This document shows positions 48,838 through 58,511 of a DNA stretch of 64,000 nucleotides, one piece after another (position 1 is the stretch's first letter; each line of letters opens with the position of its first letter). The notes beneath the pieces are model-generated. The model was not told where the DNA came from and ran no database searches. It saw nothing but the letters and a program-made list of their open reading frames with translations. The stretch comes from Streptomyces kronopolitis (GTDB lineage Bacteria; Actinomycetota; Actinomycetes; Streptomycetales; Streptomycetaceae). The translations under genes were made by a program, and so were the position numbers. The stretch is from positions 1-64,000 of the forward strand of contig NZ_BMND01000025.1 of NCBI RefSeq assembly GCF_014646275.1, written 5' to 3'.

Positions 48838-50517
48838 ATGGCCCGCGCCGCGCGCTCCCGGACACCGCACCCCGACCGCCCGCCCCGCACCCCGCACCGG
48901 CTGCTGCGCGCCACACCCGACGGCGTACGCGCACTGCCCGCAGCCGTCCGCCGCGCCTACCGCTCCCGCCGTAAGCCACCCACCGCGACCCTGCCCGGCG
49001 GGGCTCCGCGGCGGCCCCTGCGCGCCGCCCTCGGCCTGCTGGCGGTCACCGTCCTCGGGGCCTGGCTGGGGTTACTGCTGATCGGCAGCCTCCGCGTCCC
49101 GGTCGGCCCGATGGACACCAGCATGGCGCTGCGCCCCTCGCTGACCGGCGGCACCCGGATCACCGTCGCGCCCCTCGGCGACCTGGAACTGAGCAGCCAC
49201 CACGCACCCGTCCGGCTCGATGTCGACGTCGACCGGCTCGACCCGGTCCGCTCCCAGGCGCTGGTCGACCACCCCGAGCGGTTCGCCGGCCTGCAGGACG
49301 AGGTCACCCGCGACGTCGGCCGCGGCGCCCGCCGGCTGGCCCTGCACTCCTGCGTCGCCGTGGCGTCCGGCGCCGCCGCGCTGAGCCTGGCCGTGCACCG
49401 CCGCCCGCGCCGCGCGCTGGCCGCCGGCGGGCTGGCGCTCACCCTGCTCGCCGCCTGCGCGGGCACCGCGTACGCCACCTGGAACCCCCGGTCCGTACTG
49501 GAGCCGAAGTTCTCCGGACTGCTCTCCTCGGCCCCGTCCGTGGTCGGCAACGCCCGCAGCATCGTCAGCGAATTCCACGTCTACCAGAAGGAGTTGGCGC
49601 GCCTGGTGACCAACGTCACCAAGCTCTACGACGCCACCTCCACGCTCCCGGCGTACCAGCCGGACCCCAGCACCCTGCGCGTCCTGCACGTCTCGGACAT
49701 CCACCTCAACCCGGCCGGCTGGGGGATCATCGCCTCCCTGGTGAAGCAGTACCGGATCAACGTGATCATCGACACCGGCGACACCATGGACCACGGCTCG
49801 GCCGCCGAGAACCACTTCCTGGACCCGGCCTCCTCCCTCGGCGCCCCGTACGTGTGGGTGCGCGGCAACCACGACTCGCGCACCACGCAGCGGTATCTGA
49901 CCCACCGCAAGCACGTCACCGTCCTCGACAACGGCTCCGTCACCCGGATCGCCGGCATCCGGATCGCCGGCGTCGGCGACCCGCAGTTCACCCCGGACCG
50001 CTCCGTGGTGGCGGCCGGCGACCCCGCCGAGCGCACCGCCGGCGGCCGGCTCGCCGACGCGCTGCGCACCCAGCGGCTGGCCGGCACCCCCGTCGACATC
50101 GCGCTGGCCCACAACCCCGCCGCCGCCACCGAGGCGGACGGCCTGGCGCCGCTCGCGCTGGCCGGCCACCTCCACCACCGCGAGATCACCACGCTCCCCC
50201 AGGGCACCCGGCTGATGGTCGAGGGCTCCACGGGCGGCGGCGGACTGCGCGCGGTGCAGAACAAGAAGCCCGCGCCGGTCCAGGCCTCGGTGCTCTATCT
50301 GGACCGGAGGACCAAACGGCTGCAGGCCTGGGACGAGATCACCCTGGGCGGCCTGGGACTGTCCCGGGCCGAGGTCAGCCGGCACCTCCCCCGCGAGAAC
50401 CGGCCCGGCGCCACGCCGTCGCCCTCCGCTCCGCTTCACTCCACCGGCCCGCCCTCCGGCCCCCCGGCAGACGCCCCTTCGCACCCGGCCAGGGGCTCTT
50501 CGCACCGCACCGGGTAA
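48838..50517 (+). CDS. Membrane metallophosphoesterase
   Basis: The 559-aa protein has a basic N-terminus, a first TM segment (about 62-83), a second (about 170-205) and a C-terminal calcineurin-like domain (about 280-500). The metal motifs are VSDIHLN, DTGDTMDHG, VRGNHDSR and AGHLHHRE. The tail is Pro/Ser-rich. The catalytic domain is predicted to face the outside or the cytoplasm depending on the second segment. ATG 48838 has no strong ribosome site. It ends 82 bp before a tRNA cluster. Confidence 0.88.
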   Translation: MARAARSRTPHPDRPPRTPHRLLRATPDGVRALPAAVRRAYRSRRKPPTATLPGGAPRRPLRAALGLLAVTVLGAWLGLLLIGSLRVPVGPMDTSMALRPSLTGGTRITVAPLGDLELSSHHAPVRLDVDVDRLDPVRSQALVDHPERFAGLQDEVTRDVGRGARRLALHSCVAVASGAAALSLAVHRRPRRALAAGGLALTLLAACAGTAYATWNPRSVLEPKFSGLLSSAPSVVGNARSIVSEFHVYQKELARLVTNVTKLYDATSTLPAYQPDPSTLRVLHVSDIHLNPAGWGIIASLVKQYRINVIIDTGDTMDHGSAAENHFLDPASSLGAPYVWVRGNHDSRTTQRYLTHRKHVTVLDNGSVTRIAGIRIAGVGDPQFTPDRSVVAAGDPAERTAGGRLADALRTQRLAGTPVDIALAHNPAAATEADGLAPLALAGHLHHREITTLPQGTRLMVEGSTGGGGLRAVQNKKPAPVQASVLYLDRRTKRLQAWDEITLGGLGLSRAEVSRHLPRENRPGATPSPSAPLHSTGPPSGPPADAPSHPARGSSHRTG

Positions 50518-50599
50518 ACCGTTTTGGCGAACGGTCCTCCCATCCCATATGCTTCTCACGTCCCCGACGGCGCCGGTAACGACGCCAAGGTGGCCACCA

Positions 50600-50672
50600 G
50601 CCCTCATCGTCTAGTGGCCCAGGACGCCGCCCTTTCAAGGCGGTAGCACGGGTTCGAATCCCGTTGGGGGCA
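50600..50672 (+). tRNA. tRNA-Glu (anticodon UUC)
   Basis: 73 nt. The acceptor stem GCCCTCA/TGGGGGC (one mismatch pair C/T-G type), anticodon loop CTTTCAA and T-loop GGTTCGAAT are present. CCA not encoded. Confidence 0.95.
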
Positions 50673-50720
50673 CGCATCACCGTGTGGGAGACTGGTGCAC
50701 GCCGGTTTCGCACAATGCAA

Positions 50721-50795
50721 GGTCCTGTGGAGCAGTTTGGAGTGCTCGCCACCCTGTCAAGGTGGAGGCCGCGGGTTCAAATCCCGTCAGGACCG
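50721..50795 (+). tRNA. tRNA-Asp (anticodon GUC), copy 1
   Basis: 75 nt. GGTCCTG/CAGGACC acceptor stem, anticodon loop CTGTCAA, discriminator G. Sequence is identical to the copy at 55538-55612. Confidence 0.95.
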
Positions 50796-50799
50796 CTGC

Positions 50800-50873
50800 G
50801 GCTGGGTAGCTCAGTTGGTACGAGCGATCGCCTGAAAAGCGATAGGTCGCCGGTTCGACCCCGGCCCCAGCCA
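50800..50873 (+). tRNA. tRNA-Phe (anticodon GAA)
   Basis: 74 nt. GGCTGGG/CCCAGCC acceptor stem, anticodon loop CTGAAAA, T-loop GGTTCGACC. Follows tRNA-Asp by 4 bp, so the Glu-Asp-Phe genes form one transcript. Confidence 0.95.
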
Positions 50874-50882
50874 CACCCTTTG

Positions 50883-50919
50883 GAAGAAGGCCCCGATTCC
50901 TCGAATCGGGGCCTTCTTC
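50883..50919 (+). terminator. Strong terminator of the tRNA operon
   Basis: GAAGAAGGCCCCGATTC-CTC-GAATCGGGGCCTTCTTC is a 17-bp perfect stem. It is followed by two direct copies of TCTTCATTCCGAGGC around 50914-50945. Confidence 0.85.
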
Positions 50920-50951
50920 ATTCCGAGGCTGTCTTCATTCCGAGGCCTTCT

Positions 50952-51161
50952 TCATCGCTGTCCGGCTCTCCCCCCGGTTTCCGCCCCGCCCGGCTCGGCC
51001 GCGTCCGCCCTCGGTTCCCAGAAGATCAGCCGGGCGCCACCGCTGATCGCCGCGGTCGCCACCAGGCCCAGTGCCATCCGCAGCAGCCGCACCTCTCCCT
51101 CCCATTCCTGCGACGCGCCGAAGACGAGCCAGCAGGCGAGGGCGATACCGGCGGCCGTCAC
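50952..51161 (-). CDS. Small hypothetical membrane protein
   Basis: The 69-aa frame has very high third-position GC, typical of genes here. Two hydrophobic stretches (MTAAGIALACWLVFGA and LRMALGLVATAAISGGARLIFW) with a charged tail suggest a two-TM small protein. GTG 51161. It lies between the tRNA terminator and hrpA on the opposite strand; its 5' end is 176 bp from the hrpA start. No family is recognised. Confidence 0.55.
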   Translation of the reverse strand: MTAAGIALACWLVFGASQEWEGEVRLLRMALGLVATAAISGGARLIFWEPRADAAEPGGAETGGRAGQR

Positions 51162-51337
51162 GGCCCCGCCGGCGAAGCGTCGTCATCCGTTCTCCATGGC
51201 GGCATCCTCACGCACCCGCGGCACCACCGGGAACCCGTTTTTGCGACGTGCCCCGCGCCGGCGCCGGGGCCCGGGAGGCGCCCGCACCGGCAAATGGTTC
51301 GCCAGTCGTTTGCGCGAGGTGAGATCCTGGAGGACGT

Positions 51338-54300
51338 ATGTCCAGTCAGCCTGCCTCCGCAATGCCCGACGGCACCGCTCCCACCCTGTCCGATCTGCAC
51401 AAGCGTCTGCCCGAGCTGATGCTGCGCGATCAGCAGCGGCTGGGACGCCGGCTCGACGGCGCACGCCGGATCCGTAAGCCCGAAGCGCGGACCGCCGTGC
51501 TCGCCGAGATCGCCGGCGGTATCGACGAGGCGGAGCTGCGGGTGGCCCAGCGCCGCGCCGCGGTGCCCGGGATCACGTATCCCGAAGAGCTTCCGGTCAG
51601 CCAGAAGAAGGACGAGATCCTCGCCGCGATCCGCGACCACCAGGTCGTGATCGTCGCCGGGGAGACCGGCTCCGGCAAGACGACGCAGATCCCCAAGATC
51701 TGCCTGGAGCTCGGCCGGGGCGTGCGGGGCCTGATCGGGCACACCCAGCCGCGCCGGATCGCGGCCCGTACGGTCGCCGAGCGGGTGGCCGAGGAGCTGA
51801 AGACCCCGCTGGGCGAGGCGGTCGGCTGGAAGGTCCGCTTCACCGACCAGGTCGGCGGCGACACCCTGGTCAAGCTGATGACGGACGGCATCCTGCTCGC
51901 CGAGATCCAGACGGACCGCGAGCTGCGCCAGTACGACACGATCATCATCGACGAGGCCCACGAGCGCAGCCTCAACATCGACTTCATCCTCGGCTATCTG
52001 GCCCAGCTGCTGCCCCGCCGCCCGGACCTCAAGGTCGTGATCACCTCCGCGACCATCGACCCGGAGCGCTTCGCCCGGCACTTCGGCGCGTTCGCCGCCG
52101 TGGACGCCGCCGACGGCCGGGGCGCCTCCGCCCGTCCGGACGCGTCCGGCGACGACGAGGCGAAGCCGACCGCCCCCGTCGTCGAGGTCTCCGGCCGTAC
52201 ATATCCGGTGGAGGTGCGCTACCGCCCGCTGCTGGAGGAGGGCGGCCGGGACGCGGACCGCGACCAGATCACCGCGATCTGCGACGCCGTGGACGAGCTG
52301 CAGGCCGAGGGCCCCGGCGACATCCTGGTCTTCCTCTCCGGCGAGCGGGAGATCCGGGACACCGCGGACGCGCTCCACAAGAAGGCCCTGCCGTTCACCG
52401 AGGTCCTCCCCCTCTACGCGCGGCTCTCGCACGCCGAGCAGCACCGCGTCTTCCAGCGGCACACGGGCCGGCGCATCGTGCTGGCCACCAACGTCGCCGA
52501 GACCTCGCTGACCGTCCCCGGCATCCGGTACGTCATCGACCCCGGCATGGCCCGGATCTCGCGCTACAGCTACCGCACCAAGGTCCAGCGGCTGCCCATC
52601 GAGCCGGTCTCGCAGGCCAGCGCCAACCAGCGCAAGGGCCGCTGCGGCCGGACCAGCGACGGCATCTGCATCCGCCTGTACTCCGAGGACGACTTCCTCT
52701 CCCGTCCCGAGTTCACGGACGCGGAGATCCTGCGTACCAATCTCGCCTCCGTCATCCTCCAGATGACCGCGGCCGGCCTCGGTGAGATCGAGAAGTTCCC
52801 CTTCATCGACCCGCCGGACCGCCGCAACATCAAGGACGGCATCGATCTGCTCAGCGAGCTGGGCGCGCTGGAGACCGGCAAGAAGTCCGACCGGTCGGGG
52901 CAGCAGGGGCAGCGGCTGACCCCGATGGGCCGCAAGCTCTCCCAGCTGCCGGTCGACCCGCGGCTGGCGCGGATGGTGCTGGAGGCCGACCGCAACGGCT
53001 GCGTCCGGGAGGTCATGGTCATCGCGGCGGCGCTGTCCATCCAGGACCCGCGCGAGCGGCCCGCCGACAAGCAGCAGCAGGCCGACCAGCAGCACGCCCG
53101 CTTCAAGGACGAGAGCTCCGACTTCCTCGCGTTCCTCCACCTCTGGCGCTACATCCGCGAGCAGCAGAAGGAGCTGTCCTCCTCGGCCTTCCGCCGGATG
53201 TGCCGCGGCGAGTTCCTGAACTACCTGCGGATACGCGAGTGGCAGGACATCTACTCCCAGCTGCGGTCGGTCGCCAAGACCATGGGCATCCACCTCAGCG
53301 AGGAGGACGCGGCGCCGGACCACATCCACACCTCGCTGCTCGCCGGTTTGCTTTCGCACATCGGCCTCAAGGACACCGATGCCAAGAACGAGTATCTGGG
53401 CGCCCGCAGCGCCAAGTTCGCGGTGTTCCCCGGCTCCGCGCTCTTCAAGAAGGCGCCGCGCTGGGTGATGTCGGCGGAGCTGGTCGAGACGTCCCGGCTG
53501 TGGGCGCGGGTGAACGCCAAGATCGAGCCGGAATGGATCGAACCGCTCGCCCAGCACCTGGTCAAACGCACCTACAGCGAGCCGCACTGGGAACAGAAGA
53601 TGGCCGCCGTGATGGCCTACGAGCGGGTGACGCTCTACGGCGTCCCGATCGTCGCCCAGCGCAAGATCGCCTACGGCCGGATCGATCCGGAGACCTCGCG
53701 CGACCTGTTCATCCGCAACGCCCTGGTCGAGGGCGACTGGCGCACCCACCACCAGTTCTTCCATGACAACCGCAAACTCCTAGGCGAGGTCGAGGAGTTG
53801 GAGCACCGCGCCCGGCGCCGCGACATCCTCGTCGACGACGAGACGCTGTTCGACTTCTACGACCGGCGCCTGCCGGACGACGTGGTCTCCGGGGCGCACT
53901 TCGACGCCTGGTGGAAGCAGAAGCGCCGCGACGAGCCGGAGCTGCTGAACTTCGAGCACTCGATGCTCATCAACGAATCCGCCGAGGCCGTCACCAAGGA
54001 CGACTATCCGGACTCCTGGCGGCAGGGAAAGCTGAAGTTCAAGGTCACCTACCAGTTCGAGCCGGGCGCGGACGCGGACGGCGTGACCGTCCACATCCCC
54101 CTCCAGGTCCTCAACCAGGTCTCCGCCGAGGGCTTCGACTGGCAGATCCCGGGCCTGCGCGAGCAGCTGGTGACGGAGCTGATCCGGTCGCTGCCCAAGC
54201 CGATCCGGCGCAACTACGTCCCCGCGCCGAACTTCGCGGCCCGCTTCCTGGACTCCACCGTCCCCCTCCAGGGCGCCCTGACGACCTCTCTGGCGGCCGG

Positions 54301-55444
54301 CCTGCAGCGCATGGTGGGCGTCCCCGTCGAGGCCGCGGACTTCGACCCGGACCGGATCCCCGACCACCTCAAGATCACCTTCCGGGTGGTCGACGAGCGG
54401 CGCCGCAAGCTCGCCGAGGCCAAGGACCTGGAGGCGCTGCGGCTGCAGCTCAAGCCCAAGACCAGGGCGGCCCTCTCCAAGGCCTTCGAGCAGGGCGCCG
54501 AGCGGCCCGCCGGTGACCGCACCGGCGGCGGCGCGGGCGGCGGGGCCGACAAGCGGACGGCGGCCGGCCCCGAGCAGCGCACCGGCCTGACCTCCTGGAC
54601 CCTCGGCACGCTGCCGCGCACCTTCGAGACCCGGCGCGCGGGCCAGCCGCTGAAGGCCTACCCGGCGCTGGTCGACGAGGGCAGCAGCGTCGCCGTCCGC
54701 CTCTTCGACACCGAGGCCGAGCAGCTCACCGCGATGTGGGCCGGCACCCGCCGCCTCATCCTGCTCAACATCCCCACCAACCCCGCCAAGTTCGCCCAGG
54801 ACAAGCTGAGCAATCAGCAGAAGCTGGCGCTGTCCCGCAATCCGCACGGCTCCATCCCGGCGCTCTTCGAGGACTGTGTGACGGCCGCCGCCGACCGCCT
54901 GATCGCCGCCCGGGGCGGCCCGGCCTGGGACGAGGAGTCCTTCCGGAAGCTCTTCGACGCCGTCCGTACCGACCTGGTGGACGTCACCCTCCGGACCATC
55001 CAGCAGGTGCAGGAGGTGCTGGCCGCCTGGCAGGCCTGCGAGCGCCGGCTGAAGGAGACGGCGTTCCCCTCCCTGCTGCCGTCGCTGACGGACATCAAGG
55101 AGCAGCTGGCGGCGCTGATCCGGCCGGGCTTCGTGACGGCGCACGGCGCCAAGCGGCTGCCGGACCTGATGCGCTATCTCGTGGCCGCCGACCGCCGTCT
55201 GCAGCAGCTGCCCACCAACGCCGAGCGGGACCGCACCCGCATGGCGAAGGTGAAGGAGATGCAGGACGAATACGCCTGGCTGCTGGAGCAGTTCCCGCAG
55301 GGCCGCCCGGTGCCGGCCGCGGCCCGGGAGATCCGCTGGATGATCGAGGAGCTCCGGGTGAGCTACTTCGCCCATGCCCTGGGGACCGCGTACCCGGTCT
55401 CCGACAAGCGCATCGTGAAGGCCGTGGACGCCGCCGCGCCGTAG
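51338..55444 (+). CDS. hrpA: ATP-dependent RNA helicase HrpA
   Basis: This is a 1368-aa DEAH-box helicase. Walker A GETGSGKTTQIPK is near residue 109, DEAH in IIIDEAHERSLN, SAT motif VVITSATID and motif VI QRKGRCGRTSDG. The HA2/ratchet and OB-fold region (about 480-650) is followed by the long C-terminal DUF3418-type segment (about 770-1360) characteristic of HrpA. E. coli HrpA resolves stalled ribosomes/processes mRNA. ATG 51338 has GGAGG 4-5 nt upstream. It is flanked by two identical tRNA-Asp genes. Confidence 0.93.
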   Translation: MSSQPASAMPDGTAPTLSDLHKRLPELMLRDQQRLGRRLDGARRIRKPEARTAVLAEIAGGIDEAELRVAQRRAAVPGITYPEELPVSQKKDEILAAIRDHQVVIVAGETGSGKTTQIPKICLELGRGVRGLIGHTQPRRIAARTVAERVAEELKTPLGEAVGWKVRFTDQVGGDTLVKLMTDGILLAEIQTDRELRQYDTIIIDEAHERSLNIDFILGYLAQLLPRRPDLKVVITSATIDPERFARHFGAFAAVDAADGRGASARPDASGDDEAKPTAPVVEVSGRTYPVEVRYRPLLEEGGRDADRDQITAICDAVDELQAEGPGDILVFLSGEREIRDTADALHKKALPFTEVLPLYARLSHAEQHRVFQRHTGRRIVLATNVAETSLTVPGIRYVIDPGMARISRYSYRTKVQRLPIEPVSQASANQRKGRCGRTSDGICIRLYSEDDFLSRPEFTDAEILRTNLASVILQMTAAGLGEIEKFPFIDPPDRRNIKDGIDLLSELGALETGKKSDRSGQQGQRLTPMGRKLSQLPVDPRLARMVLEADRNGCVREVMVIAAALSIQDPRERPADKQQQADQQHARFKDESSDFLAFLHLWRYIREQQKELSSSAFRRMCRGEFLNYLRIREWQDIYSQLRSVAKTMGIHLSEEDAAPDHIHTSLLAGLLSHIGLKDTDAKNEYLGARSAKFAVFPGSALFKKAPRWVMSAELVETSRLWARVNAKIEPEWIEPLAQHLVKRTYSEPHWEQKMAAVMAYERVTLYGVPIVAQRKIAYGRIDPETSRDLFIRNALVEGDWRTHHQFFHDNRKLLGEVEELEHRARRRDILVDDETLFDFYDRRLPDDVVSGAHFDAWWKQKRRDEPELLNFEHSMLINESAEAVTKDDYPDSWRQGKLKFKVTYQFEPGADADGVTVHIPLQVLNQVSAEGFDWQIPGLREQLVTELIRSLPKPIRRNYVPAPNFAARFLDSTVPLQGALTTSLAAGLQRMVGVPVEAADFDPDRIPDHLKITFRVVDERRRKLAEAKDLEALRLQLKPKTRAALSKAFEQGAERPAGDRTGGGAGGGADKRTAAGPEQRTGLTSWTLGTLPRTFETRRAGQPLKAYPALVDEGSSVAVRLFDTEAEQLTAMWAGTRRLILLNIPTNPAKFAQDKLSNQQKLALSRNPHGSIPALFEDCVTAAADRLIAARGGPAWDEESFRKLFDAVRTDLVDVTLRTIQQVQEVLAAWQACERRLKETAFPSLLPSLTDIKEQLAALIRPGFVTAHGAKRLPDLMRYLVAADRRLQQLPTNAERDRTRMAKVKEMQDEYAWLLEQFPQGRPVPAAAREIRWMIEELRVSYFAHALGTAYPVSDKRIVKAVDAAAP

Positions 55445-55537
55445 GAATCAGGGCCACCGGTATCGAGTTCGACCGCACCCCCTGACCTGCTGTACAGTCT
55501 TGTTTCGCAGCCCGCCGCAAGCGGAAAGCACACGCAA

Positions 55538-55612
55538 GGTCCTGTGGAGCAGTTTGGAGTGCTCGCCACCCTGTCAAGGTGGAGGCCGCGGGTTCAAATC
55601 CCGTCAGGACCG
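55538..55612 (+). tRNA. tRNA-Asp (anticodon GUC), copy 2
   Basis: 75 nt, identical to 50721-50795 and also preceded by GCAA. It has its own promoter region between the hrpA stop and the gene (TGACCTGC...TACAGT). Confidence 0.95.
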
Positions 55613-55618
55613 CATTTC

Positions 55619-55649
55619 TACGGCCCGCACCTCTCCGGTGCGGGCCGTA
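55619..55649 (+). terminator. Terminator of tRNA-Asp copy 2
   Basis: TACGGCCCGCACC / GGTGCGGGCCGTA, a 13-bp stem with loop TCTCC. The rest of the 369-bp gap up to 55981 holds no supported gene. Confidence 0.8.
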
Positions 55650-55981
55650 CTGCTGTATCCGAGCCCACTCCCGGGCGGACGCTCCCACGTTCCGTCAGGA
55701 GCACCCTCCGCGGCCCGCGTCGCCGCCCGGCACGGGCCACCCCGCCGTCCCGAACGTCGCGATGCCGCCCGCACGGCCGGCATCGCCGCCCCGGCCCCCC
55801 ACACCGTTCGGATCCGGCCCCGTACCGCCGTCCACCTTCTCCCGGACACCCGCCGTAGTGCCGCTCCCCTCCCCCGCTCCGCCCGGTGCGGGCCGCAGCC
55901 GGATTGCGGCCCGCGGTGTTGACGGCGGCACGTACCCCCGGTACCCACGGAGGAAGGGTGCGGGGCGGGGAGGGGTGCGTG

Positions 55982-56215
55982 ATGAGCACTGCGGTACGGC
56001 ACGAGACCAGGGCGCTGCTGCGGGCCCATCTGTCAGCCGCCACGGGCTACCGCCATCTGACGCGGCACTGCCCCATCTGCCACCAGCTGCTGCGGCTCGC
56101 CATGGAGCCGCACACGGCCCGCTCCGGGACTCCGGCGCCCCGGTCCGCTCCCGAACCCCCTGCGGCCCGCCGCGAGCCGCCGGCCGCCGAGGACGAAAGT
56201 CCTGCGGCCCGGTGA
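55982..56215 (+). CDS. DUF6274 family protein
   Basis: The 77-aa protein begins MSTAVRHETRALLRAHLSAA and contains HCPICHQLL, a CxxC possibly binding a metal together with nearby His residues, then a disordered Pro/Glu tail. It matches a small Streptomyces-specific family (DUF6274) known to me only as hypothetical. ATG 55982 has GGGGAGGGG upstream. It lies between tRNA-Asp and bldC. Confidence 0.75.
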   Translation: MSTAVRHETRALLRAHLSAATGYRHLTRHCPICHQLLRLAMEPHTARSGTPAPRSAPEPPAARREPPAAEDESPAAR

Positions 56216-56742
56216 CCAATTGCCGCATGCGCCACCGGCCGCGCGCTGACACGCTGGATGTCGTGGTGGGTGCGGCGCCGGGCGGGCGCCGTCCTCTATC
56301 GCAGCGGACGGATCGGCTTCAAGGCGCGCGCGGTGTGACGGGTGTCACCGAACAAGTTTGGCGAGATGCGGAACTTACCGCTGCCCTACAACCGGTCAAT
56401 TTAATATGTGCAATTGCACCACCCGTGAACGGCTCCGGAACGAGGCCGCCACGTCCGCACACAGAGGCCCTCACAGGACCCGTGAAGGCACCCTGACCGG
56501 CATCCGGGAGGGCGCCGGCGCCAGGCCGGCCCGAGCCCCACGGCGGGCCCGGAAGCGGGCGCACACAAAAAAATCGCGCTGGACCCGGCGGAGTCCAGCG
56601 CGATCGATGACGTACCCAGGTGGAGCGGGTGTGGCGCCCGTTGGGGCAGGCGCCGCGTCATATGGAGCTATGTGGAGCATGGTGGTGCGAAGCAGGCATT
56701 TTCGGGTTGGGGGCCCCGAAAACAGCCTGGTTATGCGGTTAT
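56216..56742. other. Intergenic region upstream of bldC end
   Basis: In this 527-bp gap I see only the bldC terminator (56573-56604) and the trailer of its transcript, plus a lower-GC patch around 56380-56410 of unknown meaning. No convincing gene. Confidence 0.5.
56573..56604 (-). terminator. Rho-independent terminator of bldC
   Basis: On the minus strand, ATCGCGCTGGAC / GTCCAGCGCGAT is a perfect 12-bp stem with an 8-nt loop, followed by a run of seven T (56567-56573 as A on the + strand). About 140 nt after the bldC stop. A rare textbook terminator in this genome type. Confidence 0.9.
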
Positions 56743-56949
56743 TCAGGCCTCGCTGCGCTGCTGCGGGATACCCGCGAGCAGTGCGCGGACCTCAGCCTCG
56801 CGGTAACGCCGGTGTCCTCCGAGCGTGCGGATGGACGTGAGCTTGCCTGCCTTGGCCCAGCGGGTCACCGTCTTCGGGTCCACGCGGAACATCGTGGCAA
56901 CCTCGGCGGGGGTAAGCAGCGGCTCGGCGTCAGGGGTGCGAGCGGTCAT
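56743..56949 (-). CDS. bldC: Developmental regulator BldC
   Basis: The 68-aa MerR-like protein lacks the effector domain. LLTPAEVATMFRVDPKTVTRWAKAGKL is a winged helix-turn-helix, with TLGGHRRYREAEV as its wing. The length and sequence match S. coelicolor BldC (SCO4091) as I know it, including the last residues IPQQRSEA. BldC binds DNA cooperatively as head-to-tail multimers and holds back sporulation. ATG 56949 is preceded by GGAGG; the longer frame to 57015 is not used. Its terminator is at 56573-56604. Confidence 0.97.
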   Translation of the reverse strand: MTARTPDAEPLLTPAEVATMFRVDPKTVTRWAKAGKLTSIRTLGGHRRYREAEVRALLAGIPQQRSEA

Positions 56950-57461
56950 GAGCGGCCTCCTCGGGAGAACCGAACCATCACGGTTCTTTCCTCTAAATTC
57001 TGCACCTTGACCCACGTTGCCCGAAATGGCGGACGCGGGCCGAGTCGGTTATAGGACGAACGGCTTGTCCTCGGCACTACAACTACACCATCTGTCCAGC
57101 CACGTCGGCCAAACCGATGGAATTGCCCTCTCAGGTGTTCAACCTCGGCGGATGCCGATGGACCGTGCCATAGCGGACAGTCACACGGCCGTGACGATCA
57201 GTCACAGCATGCTCAGCCGCCACGAGACCCCTCAAGGAACGCAATACCGATCTATCCGCCCTTAGTTGGACGGAAGGAGCCCAGGTCGGGCTCCTTGTCC
57301 TATTTTGGCACGAGGGTATGGCTTGGGAGCAAGACCCGAAGTCAGTGCTTTAGGTCACGCTTGAGGCAATCGCCCGGATCAGGACCTACGTCCTTTACCG
57401 CTTCGGCAGGGAAATCGTACGCAGCGCTTCCGCACCACGAGCCGCGGGACGCCCGCCGGCC
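56950..57461. promoter_or_regulatory. bldC upstream region with isolated hairpin
   Basis: This is 512 bp with no supported gene. It should contain the bldC promoter(s). On the + strand AAGGAGCCC-AGGTC-GGGCTCCTT (57274-57296), followed by TATTTT, looks like a terminator without an assigned transcript, so a small RNA may end here. Confidence 0.45.
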
Positions 57462-58265
57462 TCAGCTGGAGAACTGGCGCTCGCGGACCGCCCGCCACCG
57501 CTGGGACAGCTTCTCGTACGCGACACCGGCCCGCTCGCCGTCCCCGTCGCGCAGCGCCGCCAGCCCCTCCGCCACCTCGGCGGCGGAACGGTCCTCGGCG
57601 AGCTGCCCCTCGGGCACCGCGTGCACCAGCCCTCCGTAGTCCAGCTCCACGAGCGAACGCGGGTGGAACTCCTCGAGCCAGCGCCCCACATCTACCAGGC
57701 CGTCGATCAGCGGCCCCTCTTCCAAGGCGTCCCGCAGCGTCCGCAGCCCCCGGGCGACCCGGCGCCTGGCCTGCACCATCGGCGTCCGGTAACGCAGCAC
57801 GGGCGCCTGGTCACGCTGCGCGTACTCGCGCTCCCCGTCGTCGAAGAGCACGAACCAGCGGACCGGGACGTGCCAGGTCGCCCCGCGGATCCAGGGCCGG
57901 GCGTCCGGGTTGCCCTCGCGCCACCGCTCGTAGTCGGTGGCCGCCTGCAGCCGCACCACCGGGGGCAGCGCCGCGTCCAGCACCGACGCCGGCAGCAGCT
58001 CGGACAGCTCCTCCAGCGCCTGCCAGCCGCGCAGCCGGGTGCGCCACGGGCACACGCAGGTCACCTCGTCCACGACGGCGACGAAGGCGTCCGCGCTCTC
58101 GTGGACCGGCACCGGCACCGGAGGCGTCGCCAGCAGGTCGGCCAGCGCCCGGCGCTGCTCGTCCTGGGCGGTGGGGGTGTCCTCCCGTTTGGCATAGCGC
58201 GCCCAGTGGGAGCGTTCCGGCTCGGGGAACGCGGCCAGCGGCTCATAGACCCGTAGATATGCCAT
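57462..58265 (-). CDS. Hypothetical protein
   Basis: This 267-aa soluble protein is rich in Arg, Glu and Trp (MAYLRVYEPLAAFPEPERSHW at the start; RWFVLFDDGEREYAQ in the middle). There is no membrane segment or recognisable catalytic motif. ATG 58265 has GAAGG 8 nt upstream. It is conserved near bldC in my memory of S. coelicolor (SCO4090 region), which suggests a core function. It is divergent from vdh with a 246-bp promoter gap. Confidence 0.8.
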   Translation of the reverse strand: MAYLRVYEPLAAFPEPERSHWARYAKREDTPTAQDEQRRALADLLATPPVPVPVHESADAFVAVVDEVTCVCPWRTRLRGWQALEELSELLPASVLDAALPPVVRLQAATDYERWREGNPDARPWIRGATWHVPVRWFVLFDDGEREYAQRDQAPVLRYRTPMVQARRRVARGLRTLRDALEEGPLIDGLVDVGRWLEEFHPRSLVELDYGGLVHAVPEGQLAEDRSAAEVAEGLAALRDGDGERAGVAYEKLSQRWRAVRERQFSS

Positions 58266-58511
58266 GTACGGGACCTTCACCGACGACGCCAGGGCCACGC
58301 CCGCTCCTTCAAAGGGGGAGTCCGCCGCCAGGAGATCCCGAAGGCCCCCGCCGGCCTGCGATACGACCAGATCGTCCCATGCCCGTCCCCCGGGAGAGGG
58401 TGATCCTGAGCACCTGACGGATCAACCTGCCCGGCAGGTCTTACGCTCTTGTCAACCGGCCCTCCCCACCCACAGGAGGGCGTCCCCTCGCGACCTATGG
58501 GAGTCACCACC

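Noticed and set aside
57017..57265. Small + strand gene upstream of bldC
   Set aside because: Codon use lacks the Streptomyces third-position bias and there is no ribosome site; the hairpin is more likely non-coding.
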